DNA from: Odiellus spinosus
Lineage: Eukaryota > Arthropoda > Arachnida > Opiliones > Phalangiidae
Reading direction: 5' to 3'
Assembly (NCBI GenBank): GCA_963920705.1
Contig: OY987226.1
Location: 15,006,501-15,070,500 of the forward strand
Length of the DNA stretch: 64,000 nucleotides
A program made the position numbers and the translations under genes. Positions 49,306 through 59,050 of the stretch are shown in pieces. Under the pieces are notes generated by a model, which searched no databases, was not told the origin of the DNA, and saw only the letters and a list, made by a program, of their open reading frames with translations. Every line of letters starts with the position of its first letter. Position 1 is the stretch's first letter.

Positions 49306-49446
49306 AAATTATCAGTTCTCAAACGATATTTAACCGCTAAATTACCCGTTATAAAACGATATTTAACCACTAAATTACCCGTTATAAAACGATATTTAAC
49401 CTGTAAATTACCAGTTATAAAACTATATTTAACCAGTAAATTACCG
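49306..49446. repeat. 33-bp minisatellite, about 4.3 copies
   Basis: Units start at 49306, 49339, 49372, 49405 and 49438 with AAATTACCCGTTATAAAACG or close variants, then ATATTTAACC. Because 33 is a multiple of three, the minus strand reads as an 11-residue repeat of the form KYRFITGNLxV. I take this as a by-product of the unit length, since no gene context is visible. Confidence 0.85.
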
Positions 49447-49499
49447 TATAATTTCTTAATATTTAAAAATACCACAAACTTGTAGATAAAATCATTTTT

Positions 49500-49706
49500 A
49501 AGTGAGGCTGTCTCGGATTTTTAACCAGTTTCAAATGTAATTTCAGTAGCATTTTTAACATCACACAGATGAATCTATAATAAATCGGTTTATGAAGATG
49601 ATACGTGAACAGATGCCGCTCAAAACGATTCCGAGCGAGTTAAATATCAGTTAAGATTTTATCAATTAAAATCGATTGGGATAAGCTAGTGGGAACGTAG
49701 CTTTAG
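49500..49706. mobile_element. Fragment of GCTACGTTCACACTAG-family MITE
   Basis: The right half matches the copy at 1290-1587 (AATAAATCGGTTTATGAAGA, ACGTGAACAGATGCCGCT, then AGCTAGTGGGAACGTAGCTT). The left half is not recognised. Confidence 0.5.
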
Positions 49707-49955
49707 TTTACCGAGGCTTATATCACTTTCAAAGTAACTAACGAAATCATTAAATGGGAGTAAGCCAAAATTAGGCTCCAGAATTAATTTTGAATAAAAT
49801 GTTAACACGAATTATTTACTTTTGCATCCTTAATTACATATCAATAATATCAGTTATGGTAATTCGAACCCAATGACATCAAAAAAAGCTTTCTCACAGC
49901 GACTGATTCTGACAATAAAATTATCTCCTTTATCTCCATGCGTTATTTCCTTTAA

Positions 49956-50317
49956 AGGGAGAATGCAACCTTAACAACAAATGATTTTTATCGATTCCTT
50001 ATCGTTTAAATAAGCCTAATCCAACAGTAAAATATATTAAAAGCAAATACTAAACATGAAATAATTTTAATCTTACCCGGAAAAATAGGCTTATCTGGAT
50101 TCATGGATATAAGGGTCATCGATCAATGTCATTGGTCGCTAGCCCTTATATGGAGAGCTCATGATATCTCCATGAATCCAGCTAAACCTATTTTCCGGGT
50201 GATTTTTAAATTTATTTCTAGTTTAATATTTGTTTGTAATTTTTTTACTTTTGGATTAGGCCTATTTAAAAGATAAGCAATCGATAAAAAAATCATTTGT
50301 TAGGTTGCATCTTCCCT
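49956..50317. mobile_element. TTAA-flanked hairpin MITE, family AGGGAGAATGCAAC (copy 2, complete)
   Basis: TTAA at 49952-49955 and 50318-50321. Ends AGGGAGAATGCAACC and the complement of AGGGAAGATGCAACC. Long inverted arms share AAATAAGCCTAATCCAAC / TTGGATTAGGCCTATTT and AATAGGCTTATCTGGATTCA / TGAATCCAGCTAAACCTATT. At the centre, GGGTCATCGATCAATGTC and GACAT-type words face TTGGTCGCTAGCCC. 362 bp, non-coding, better preserved than most copies. Confidence 0.85.
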
Positions 50318-50321
50318 TTAA

Positions 50322-51441
50322 TAAAATATATCAGTATGAAGTCTATTTCAGGGAAATTCAACGTTAATAACCTTTCACACTTCATCCAAAGAGGATTATT
50401 TTACACTTCTTACACGGAGTATAACCTAAACTTGAACGCCTATCAGTATCAATAAATTCAAATTGATATTTACGCCCATGGGAGAAGTCTAGAACTCGCG
50501 ATACACTTTACTTTTTCTTAATCAACTAATAATTAAGCGTAAGAAAAACCGGATAGAATTCGACGTGCCTTGTGGCATTCTAGGCTCTTACGCTAATGGA
50601 TATCATATAATATATAGCTGGTCGAAATTAGTTATGCGAAGATTGAAATAGGCCTGGGAATCTTCAAGGTCAAAAAAGTCGATTTTCTCTAAACTAAATT
50701 CTTTTTTTCCCCCTGCCAAAGAGTCAGTTGGGTGTCACGGAGAAGTTTTTTTAGGTGGAAAAGGAAAATATCGCCCTCAGGCACCCCCTAAAACAACCCA
50801 CGGTTTCTTAACTTTCTACTCGTAATTACATATGGAGAGAGACAGAATTTGAAATTATTTTGCCTCTTACGCTACATTATAGATGAAAAAATAAAATTTA
50901 CTGTCGATTGACACTAAGGGTAGACAAGGGGGCACTAAACCTATTTTTTTAAGGTACAGCTAAAATCTAGACAGGATCAAACTGGATCTTCAATTTGTCA
51001 TTTTTAAATTAAGTATATAACCCTAAGACTTCCAGAGTATAGTCTGATAACCTCGCTAAAAAGGAATATAAGGTCAGACTTTATTTTATTTATTTCCCCC
51101 ATTTTCCCCTCTTGAATTAGATTGGGCACTAAACACTTCAAAAAGAATACCTATTTAACAACCAAAATATATAAATTAGGTCAAAATGTCTAATGAATGC
51201 ATCTAAATTTCATAAAAATCTGCCAGGTTTTGTTTACAGTAGGCAGATATCGAACCGGAGATTAACGGTTTAATTCCAGTTTCAAACCCTGAAAGAATCC
51301 CGTTTATACCGTTACAAACATCACAAAACCCACTTGTAGACGTAATTCTTGTCGGCATAATATAATACCACGTTAATGCTAATGCCCCCAAGTTGAAATA
51401 GTATCCAAAAAACAAAATATAAGAAACAACTAGACACTTAC
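50322..51441. other. Intron of the PDZ gene next to exon 1: unassigned DNA
   Basis: No gene or element recognised. It includes an A+T-rich stretch and a short C-rich run at about 50780-50800. Confidence 0.4.
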
Positions 51442-51549
51442 ATTAGATATTCTTAATTCCGAGCCAGTTTCGAGTCCTCCTTTCAACGTAAATCCCCAGG
51501 GCGAACCTCCTTTGAGCACAACTTCGATGCTTTCCAATCTGACACTCAT
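51442..51549 (-). CDS. PDZ-domain gene (Shroom-like), exon 1 with start codon
   Basis: Minus-strand exon of 36 codons beginning with ATG at 51549 in a good context (ACC before, A after). It encodes IEVVLKGGSPWGFTLKGGLE and then ELRISN. This is the first strand, the carboxylate-binding loop (PWGF in place of GLGF) and the second strand of a PDZ domain. A perfect donor, AAT / GTAAGTG, follows. The combination VxLxGGxPWGFxLxGG close to the N-terminus is typical of Shroom and also of Zasp/LDB3 and synaptopodin-2. The next exon's RQ-x-EA and TLTL pattern favours Shroom, an actin- and Rho-kinase-binding regulator of apical constriction. With only the PDZ visible, the exact family stays open. A GTAAGT at 51675-51680 could be the donor of an untranslated first exon. 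Confidence 0.8.
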
Positions 51550-51559
51550 GGTTTCAATG

Positions 51560-52349
51560 ACAGTTATTAGGCCAAGTTTAGGCCATTTTCTCTTGACCGA
51601 GGCTTAGCTCCATCGCTTAATTCGGGTTATATATCCTTCCACAATTTTCGCCGTTGAATAATAAAGAACTTTCGACTTACGTTCCTCGCATTGCGTATAT
51701 GTCTTCGGTAAACAAACCACGGATAACCTCAAATTCTTGGTATAAAACTAACGATTTCTTGTTTTTCTCGAGAGAGTAAAATATTTCTTCGCGAAAAAAC
51801 TGGTTCTATTCCACTCGGTAACGTTTTGAAAAGATACTAAAGCGGGCGTTCGCGGTGAACACGTGCGGCTAGCGGACGCCTTCGCTCCTGTCCAAAAGGA
51901 AGCCCTGAAGGAAACCGGTGGGAACATAGGACTGCTGGCGGCACCACGCGGCAGTTGCAAGAACTATAAAACAAAAAAAAAGAAACAACACATTAAAAAA
52001 CAAAATAAATATAAGTTAAAATTATGTAATGTACCACATATTATATAAAGGAATAAAATTACAATTTTAAGAAATAAAAGCGATTAATTTTAAATCGATT
52101 GTAGAGGGTTTTAAGACTAGTTTTGGAAAGTAGCCCCACCTATGATCTATACCTTTGACCTAGGCCTAACACGTGGAAGTTGGAACTTGCCATGATTCTA
52201 TAAAAATTACCGGCGTTGTAAACAATTTACATTTCCTTAAAGGTTTTTATCACAGTATATTAATATTAATTTTATAACATCCGTAACTTGTATTTTTTAA
52301 ATTACATTCAAAATCTTGATAAGAAATTAGTTCCCAACCTATTGGAGAT
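51560..52349. promoter_or_regulatory. Divergent intergenic region between the PDZ gene and the helicase
   Basis: About 800 bp separates the two start codons, which point away from each other. Positions 51838-51960 are clearly more G+C-rich than the surroundings and contain CACGTG (51859-51864). This is the likeliest place for the PDZ gene's promoter or 5' untranslated exon. From 51960 to 52349 the DNA is A+T-rich. No TATA box is compelling. Frames across the G+C-rich patch show no known domain. Confidence 0.5.
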
Positions 52350-54137
52350 ATGGAAAGTGATCAATCGCAAAGCGATGTCGAACACAGCGAAGTTGATGAG
52401 GAGGCTAGCATCGCTGATGATTCTGATAAAGATGTAGAATCAGAGGAGGAAACTAAGGATAATAATTTCAAAGACGAAATACTAAGCCCTGGGGATACTC
52501 CCCCTGATGATGAACACATGTTCGAGATCCTCGGAAATGTAAAAATTGAAGTTAAACCCAAAGTAGAACGCGTTTTGCCAAGTTGGTTGGCCAATCCTAC
52601 CATAATCAGTACGGATTTAAGTCACACCGATGTTGATAAGGACTTCGAAGGTTTGGACCAGCTTTTAATAGATACGTTAAAGAAAAACAGAATTGATGGA
52701 TATTTTCCTGTTCAAAGAATCGTCATACCTTGGCTACTCAACTCGATCAATAGCTCCCTTTATCGCAGACCATCTGATATTTGCGTCTCAGCTCCTACTG
52801 GTAGTGGAAAGACATTAGCCTACGCATTACCGGTGATACAAGCTTTGAGAGATAGATTGGCCTGTAAAATTAGAGCCCTCGTAGTTTTACCGGTCAAAGA
52901 ATTGTCTAAACAAATATACCAAGTTTTCAAAATTTACACTATCGGCACGAACTTAAAAGTTGGAATAATAGGAAGTAAAAACTTTCAAGAGGAACAGAAA
53001 ACCTTATTCGATAAATACGCCGAATCAAGTTACGATATTTTAATAACAACTCCTAATCGTTTGATCGATCATATTTGTAACACGCCAGGCTTTTCACTAA
53101 AAGAATTACGATTCCTCATTATTGACGAAGCCGATAGAATGATGGAAGATATGGAACGTAATTGGTTGAGGTTCGTTGAAAGGGCCGTATTTGGAGAGTG
53201 TAAATGGGATTCCTGCTCGTGCGAAATGGATAATCCATTCCAAAGAATTGGAAGCAACGTTATAACAGCGTGTAGTGTGGGGAATATATCAAATCCATAC
53301 CAAAAATTGCTTTTCTCGGCTACATTAAGTCACGATCCTTACAAACTTCAAAAACTATCCTTATTCCATCCCAAATTATTCACGACAGTTGGTCAAGTTA
53401 AAGATGGAATCCTTCCAAAACAAAAAGGAGACTTTACGGGACGTTATCGCACTCCAGAAGAGTTAAAGGAACACATTGTCATTTGCGATGACGCGATTAA
53501 ACCTCTGGTAGTTTGGTTTATGTTGAATCGTTTTGAGTTTAAAAATACTCTTTGTTTCACCGATTCAACGGAAAATACTGATCGTCTTTGCCTTTTTCTC
53601 GAAAAAATGGGAGACATAAAAGTTGGCAAAATTACGTCTCTAATGAAATCGGATGTACGAGATTCGATATTCAAAAAGTTTCGAAAGAATGAGATTGACA
53701 TCGTAGTTTGTACAGATAGAATGGCTCGAGGAATTGATTTTGAAACTGTGGATTTTGTTTTCAACTATGATAGACCGAGATATCCAGAGACGTATATTCA
53801 CAGGATTGGACGTACAGCCAGAGCTGGGAAGAAAGGAACAGCTATTACGATGATTACTTCGAAAAAGGATTTGAATTTCTTTAAACGATTGGTGAAGAGT
53901 ATTGACAAGGAGGAAATACCGCAACTACTCTTGCCCTATAAAGAAATTAAGGAACTTTCTTCTCGTTACAACGAAGCCTTGCTAGAGGTGACCAAATGCG
54001 TTCAAGAAACTGATAAGAAGAGAACTTTGAAACAAAACCCCTATACACTAAAGAGAATGAAATTATCCAAAAAACAACTTTTGCAAGCCGTAAGGCAGCA
54101 AAGGCAAAAGAAAAAGTTAAATAAATTAAGAAAATAA
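52350..54137 (+). CDS. DDX51: DEAD-box ATP-dependent RNA helicase, DDX51/Dbp6-like
   Basis: A complete, intronless 595-residue protein. It has an acidic N-terminal tail (1-60). The Q-like motif (FPVQ, 119-122) is followed by motif I APTGSGKT (148-155), Ia LPVKELSKQ, Ib TTPNRL, II DEAD (259-262), III SAT (323-325), V TDRMARGIDF (455-464) and VI HRIGRTARAG (484-493). A very basic C-terminal tail follows, as in nucleolar helicases. LPxKEL at Ia, TPNRL in place of TPGRL, and the Cys-containing insert after motif II (C284-C291, where metazoan DDX51 has an extended loop) fit DDX51, whose yeast counterpart Dbp6 acts in early 60S ribosomal subunit assembly. All catalytic residues are present. The context before the ATG (GGAGAT) is adequate. 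AATAAA overlaps the stop codon (54133-54138) and another lies at 54330-54335. Other DEAD-box subfamilies are less likely. Confidence 0.93.
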   Translation: MESDQSQSDVEHSEVDEEASIADDSDKDVESEEETKDNNFKDEILSPGDTPPDDEHMFEILGNVKIEVKPKVERVLPSWLANPTIISTDLSHTDVDKDFEGLDQLLIDTLKKNRIDGYFPVQRIVIPWLLNSINSSLYRRPSDICVSAPTGSGKTLAYALPVIQALRDRLACKIRALVVLPVKELSKQIYQVFKIYTIGTNLKVGIIGSKNFQEEQKTLFDKYAESSYDILITTPNRLIDHICNTPGFSLKELRFLIIDEADRMMEDMERNWLRFVERAVFGECKWDSCSCEMDNPFQRIGSNVITACSVGNISNPYQKLLFSATLSHDPYKLQKLSLFHPKLFTTVGQVKDGILPKQKGDFTGRYRTPEELKEHIVICDDAIKPLVVWFMLNRFEFKNTLCFTDSTENTDRLCLFLEKMGDIKVGKITSLMKSDVRDSIFKKFRKNEIDIVVCTDRMARGIDFETVDFVFNYDRPRYPETYIHRIGRTARAGKKGTAITMITSKKDLNFFKRLVKSIDKEEIPQLLLPYKEIKELSSRYNEALLEVTKCVQETDKKRTLKQNPYTLKRMKLSKKQLLQAVRQQRQKKKLNKLRK

Positions 54138-55128
54138 ATGGTTAATACACGAATTTGTTACTAATGCATTAATCATGAAATCCCAACGGGTTAATTTCTG
54201 AAATATAAACTTTTATCTGTAATTTGATTAAAAAAATTTAGACAATTAAAAATTTGATTCCTTACCCTATATTACGACACATATAGTTAATTATATCGAC
54301 CACAAACTGAAGATTAAATACGATTGCATAATAAAAACTCAAACACTCCTTGATCACGAATTAGGATTCACACCGAGTACTGACTATCCAAATCCAAAAG
54401 TTTGAATTAGAATTAGGCTTAACAAAAAAAAAGGCTGAACATAACGTCAAATCAATCTTGTTCATCCAAACTCAAACTTTGAGCCTCGTCAAGAATAAAG
54501 ATCCTAAGAATTTGAAATACAGTTATATATATATTAATTACCATTGATTATTAAAGATAATGCTTTTAATTTTCAAGTGATTTATCAAAGAAAACATTGT
54601 CATTTGAATATGGCTTTAAAACACGAGTTACGTTTTTATTTAGAAATTTTAGAGTATTCCTCAATTGCCTACCAAATTATTCCCGAAGTGTGAATTAAAA
54701 TTAGGCTTTGCAGAAGGGCGCTTGAGACGCGTCCAAAAATATGAGGAAAGGATTTTAATTTTCATGTAAAATTTGTCGAAGAAAACAAAGTCATTGAGAC
54801 TGACTTTAGAGGCCCTATCTGTTTATAATTTACCCCTTTAAAATCATCTTATCTTATGCACACAGCCTTGCTTTGACTGTAAAATTTATGGTCAACGTCG
54901 TCTGCTAAGCAAGAAAAGAAGTCGACTTTAAAGGTCCTATCTGCCTTCTCTTCATTTTAATACTAGTTTAGCTACTTGTCATTTTTCTGATCACCTTTTT
55001 TTGTTGTATATCATAAACTTGGATTTTCAAAGACGTCGGCTAAGCTAGAAAAGAAGGCGACTTTAAAGGGGATTTAAAAGTTGCAGATAGTCCCTTTAAA
55101 GTAGCTTTAAAAATCGCAGAACGTCCCT
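54138..55128. other. Convergent intergenic region, partly repetitive
   Basis: Separates the 3' ends of the helicase (plus) and sterol reductase A (minus). Phrases recur at intervals of about 140-180 bp, for example AAGAAAACATTGTCATT / AAGAAAACAAAGTCATT, GACTTTAAAGGTCCTATCTG / GACTTTAGAGGCCCTATCTG, and GTCG(T/G)CTAAGC with AGAAAAGAAG. This is an old, degenerate tandem duplication. No gene seen. Confidence 0.5.
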
Positions 55129-56482
55129 TTAAAACACAAACGGAATAAGTCTATATTTAGAAACTTCACAGTATTCCTCCCAATATTTGCCATATTTTTC
55201 CCTACATTTCTTCTCATCCCTAAAGCTTCGATGTATGAGCAATACTGTGGTAAAAATACATACGCAATAGGGTATGATACTGGAATTCTTCACTGGCAAC
55301 GCCTTTACTAAATGAGTTAACACTTCGCATACGTAATTAGGGTGATGTGTCAAACCCCAAAACCCCGAAGCTAGCAAGACATTAGACTTCTGTTTTCCCT
55401 TTTCGTCCAAGTACCTCGCTCGTATTACTTTAGCCGGTTTACCCCACACAATACAATCACCATCTGTTTCTCTACAGCGTAATCGTTGATTATCAATTGT
55501 TAAGCCTAACACATTCAATACGATACCAGTTAACACCAGCACTATAAACTCTATCCTGGTTAAACTGGTCTCGTTTTCAACCTGATACGCGCTATTCAGT
55601 ATATAAAAGATGGGCATGAAACTACCAGCTCCAAAACACAAGTACCAACCAGCCCTATCCACAAACATATCAATGGTTTGACAATAACCGGCTTCCCACC
55701 AAAAGTGTCGGGCAATATACACCAATTGAAGTATAGAAGACGCGGACATGGCCAAACTAAAACCCCTGTGATCAATCTGGGCCTTCCAGGCTACCAGAAC
55801 CAATAATAACCAAGCCATCATACCAAAACGCGACACGCAATAAAGTTTTATGTCCAACCACCTTCCAACGCGCGGGTAAAGTTCCATTCCCCAGTAATAG
55901 TCGAAGATTGGGTTGCCAGAAGACCCGTGATCTCCGGGTGAAGGGGCTAGATGACCTTTGACATACAGCACCGCGCACAACGCGAAAAATGTGCATATCA
56001 GAGTTCCACTAAGTGGCACCTTTGATACAAATCAAACATTAGACCCAATTCAAAATTAAATAACAAAACTCACGTACCAATTTTTTGTACCAGTAATAAG
56101 CCGGTATCAAATCCAAGTATAACACAGTGCTAGCAATAATTAAACTTATTACGAAATAACGAAAAGCATTGTGTCTGTATTCCGCTCGGAAACCGGATCT
56201 AGTTTTAGGTCCTAAAAATCTCTGTCCGCCAAACAACGTCATGGACATGACACCCCATGTAGCTAGACCTAAAACCACTAACCACGTCTCCCTATCGCCA
56301 ACACTTGCTTGTAGCCAAGAATCTTTCACAAATGACCAAGGGTATGTGTAAAGAACCGATAAATCGCTTTGGTAGTTTACGATTAAATTAATTACGCAAA
56401 CTGTCGTGGTTGGTATGGTTGTCATTAGTAAAACTGGTACTAAGATTCTCTCAATCAGATATAACAACATGATGGTTTGCAT
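55129..56482 (-). CDS. Sterol reductase A, DHCR7 family (two exons)
   Basis: Join of 56482-56078 and 56019-55129, with a 58-bp intron (GTACGT...CAAAG, phase 0), gives 431 residues. This is a multi-span membrane protein expected in the ER. By family it reduces a sterol ring double bond with NADPH. Family marks: GNPIFDYYWGMELYPR (170-185), TIDMFVDRAGWYL, CIVWGKPAKV, SGFWGLTHHPNY, and the signature HRSFRDEKKCREKYG, ending YRLIPFVF. The segment CIVWG...GFWG is typical of the delta-7 reductases rather than the delta-14 enzymes (which have GWWG). Human DHCR7 is about 475 residues, so this protein is slightly shorter at the N-terminus. Where human DHCR7 has the Arg of ARHFNY, this protein has His (THHPNY), and the GDCVWLP segment reads GAGSFMP, so substrate or activity may differ. 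It lies 327 bp downstream of paralogue B. Confidence 0.9.
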
Positions 56483-56809
56483 TATTTTCTAAGCTAAGCC
56501 TACAGAGGATAGATTGTCGTCCGGCAGAAAGATCGAGACTCAACTGAAAAAAGTGTAGATAGCTTACGATTTCAAGGACACCGACATAAGACGTGCCTCT
56601 TGAAAAAAATGTCCTTCAAAACTAATCTTTCCCAGGGAGATAAACAGATAATGAAACATAACCAGTATACGTTTCGTAACTAAAAGGGATTGTTTGCCCA
56701 AAGCTGTATTGGCTTTAGAGGCAAGTTTTCTGATAAAAACGAATGATTAAAAAGAAATAATTGAAATAATATTTCATCTAATATTTAATTTTAAATAACA
56801 ATTTAAAGA

Positions 56810-58257
56810 TTAAAACAAAAATGGTATCAGCCTATACTTGGATATTTTGCAATACTGTTCCCAATACTTTCCATATTTCTCCCGACATTTTCTCTCGTCT
56901 CTAAAGCTACGATGGATAATTAACACCACTAAAAATATAACGTAAGAATATGGTATAATACTCGATGTCTTCACCGGCAAAACCATAGCTATGTCTGCCA
57001 ATAATTCCACGATGTAATTGGGATGGTGAGTCCATCCCCAGAAACCTGACGCCAACAACACGTTCGTTTTCTCTTCACCTTGCTCGTCCAAGTATTTGGC
57101 CTTAACGATCTTAGCGGGTTTGCCCCAAATAGTACATTTCCCGTTCGTTTCCCTGGCAATCAGCCTCTGGTAATCAACCCAGTAAGTCAAGAAAATTGTG
57201 ACTAATCCAAATCCAGTTATCATCAAAAATTCGTTGAAAGTTAAATGAGTATCGTTCTCAACTTGATACGCGTTAGTGATAATAAAGAACTCTGGCATGA
57301 AGCCTCCACCTCCGAAACACAAGTACCATCCGGCTCTGTCCACGATTATATCGATGGTTCTGGTGTAACCATCTTCCCACCAGAAAAACTTCCCAATGTA
57401 AATAATTTGTATAATCGACGATGACGTCATGGCGTAACTGAACCCTCGATATTCGTATTGAGCTTTCCAAGTGACCAGAACCAAGATCAACCAAGCCATG
57501 ATACCGAAACGTGAGACGCAATAGAGCTTGAAGTCCAACCATCGTCCCAAACGCGGATATAACTCCAATCCCCAGTAATAATCGAAGATGGGGTTGCCTG
57601 ATGACCCGTGTTCTCCTTTAGACGGTGCCACGTGACCTTTGACGTACAGATATAAGCTGACCACTGAGAAGAATACCATCAGAGTCCCCGTTAAGGGTAC
57701 CTTGGGTTTAAAACAATCCTAACATTAGCTGGATGACTGAATTTTTAAAGTGGAAGTACATTTGGAAAAAGTCTCTAGAATTAGGCCTTTCATAGAAGAT
57801 GAAATTATTTTTATGGTCAACTACTTCTTTAGGATAAAGAAAATTAGACGTTCTAACGTACCAGTTTCTTGTACCAATAATATCCATCAATCAAATTCCA
57901 TTGAAACGCAACAGCGGCCAAGATTAGTGTCAACAAATAATATCGGAAGGCGTTATGTCTGTATTCTGGATAAAAACCATTACGGGTCCTAGGTCCAAGG
58001 AAACGCTGACCTCCTAACAAGGTCATGGATATTGCGGCCCACAAAGCCATACCCAAAACTGCTAACCAAGTATTCATATCGCCAATTCCTACAGCTATCC
58101 AAGCTTCCTGTACGAATCCCAGCAAATTCCTTTCCGTAACAACTGACATATCACTACCGTAATTAACCACCAAATATACCATGCAAACGGTAATACTGGG
58201 AACGGTGGCCATAAGAAGAATTGGGGCTAAAACACGTTCAAATAAACCTAGAATCAT
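56810..58257 (-). CDS. Sterol reductase B, DHCR7 family (two exons)
   Basis: Join of 58257-57862 and 57700-56810, intron 161 bp (GTACGT...CCCAAG, phase 0), 428 residues from the first ATG. The frame is open for 11 codons upstream but only from a GTG, so I prefer the ATG at 58257. It is the closest relative of A: the second exon has the same length (891 nt) and most motifs match, including GNPIFDYYWGLELYPR, TIDIIVDRAGWYLCFG, CTIWGKPAKI, GFWGWTHHPNY and HRSFRDERKCREKYG, with a YRLIPFLF end. As in A, His replaces Arg in the RHxNY motif and GGGFMP replaces GDCVWLP. The predicted role is reduction of a sterol double bond in the ER, with its substrate uncertain. Exon 1 encodes the first membrane spans and the segment GPRTRNGFYPEYRHNAFRYY, matching the family's N-terminal half. 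Confidence 0.9.
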
Positions 58258-59050
58258 CTTGAATCGATGGCAGTGAAGGAACTTATTCACTATAATTTCT
58301 GAAAACCTGACATTTATTTACGAGATAAACTTCAAGAGCTCGGAGCTTGAATATATTGTTAGATAAGATTCGTTCCCGGCGAGGCCACTTAGGAACAATT
58401 TGATATATACCTGTACAGAGTCAGAGTGTTAATAGAAAATAAACTATGAGGCCAGGAAGCAGCGAAGTTTGTAGACATCCTCAACATTCCGCCTGTCTTT
58501 TCATCCAACCTTTGTTCAACCGCAATTCCTGTACACGGCTGTTAATTGTAATACTGGGCGTTACTTAGAAGGGATCAACCAACTCTCTTTTGATTATTTT
58601 ATTCTCAACTCTGCGATGGAGGCGCCATCCCTCTCTATGTAAGAAAGTAAGATATTTTGAAACTAAAAGTCGTGATGACTTTGGGAAGATTAGTGTAGGA
58701 ACACTTTAACCAATATTATGTTTTAAAAAAATGTTACCAATGCTGCCAGAAAAAACAGTGAATAAGACTGCAAATATTCAAAAATCCATGGTCATATTTG
58801 GAGTAAAGTGATAGACTGAGGAAAAGGATTCCCTAAGTTAATGAAATCTCCTACTCTTCGATTTTACGAGTTTAATATTATCTCTTTACATAAAGCAAAG
58901 TTCTCTTTTGCGCTTCCCTCTTTCGATCTATACCAGACGGTGTACATTGATTCTTAATTAAGTTCTCAAGAATTATAAAAATTACTTTGGGAAAAAACAC
59001 TCGTTTATGCCTAGAATTTTTATTAGACACGGTATCATTATAAATCTTAA

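Noticed and set aside
57862..58290. Upstream GTG start for sterol reductase B adding 11 residues
   Set aside because: GTG is not a normal nuclear start in animals, and the ATG at 58257 sits at the position expected from paralogues A and C.
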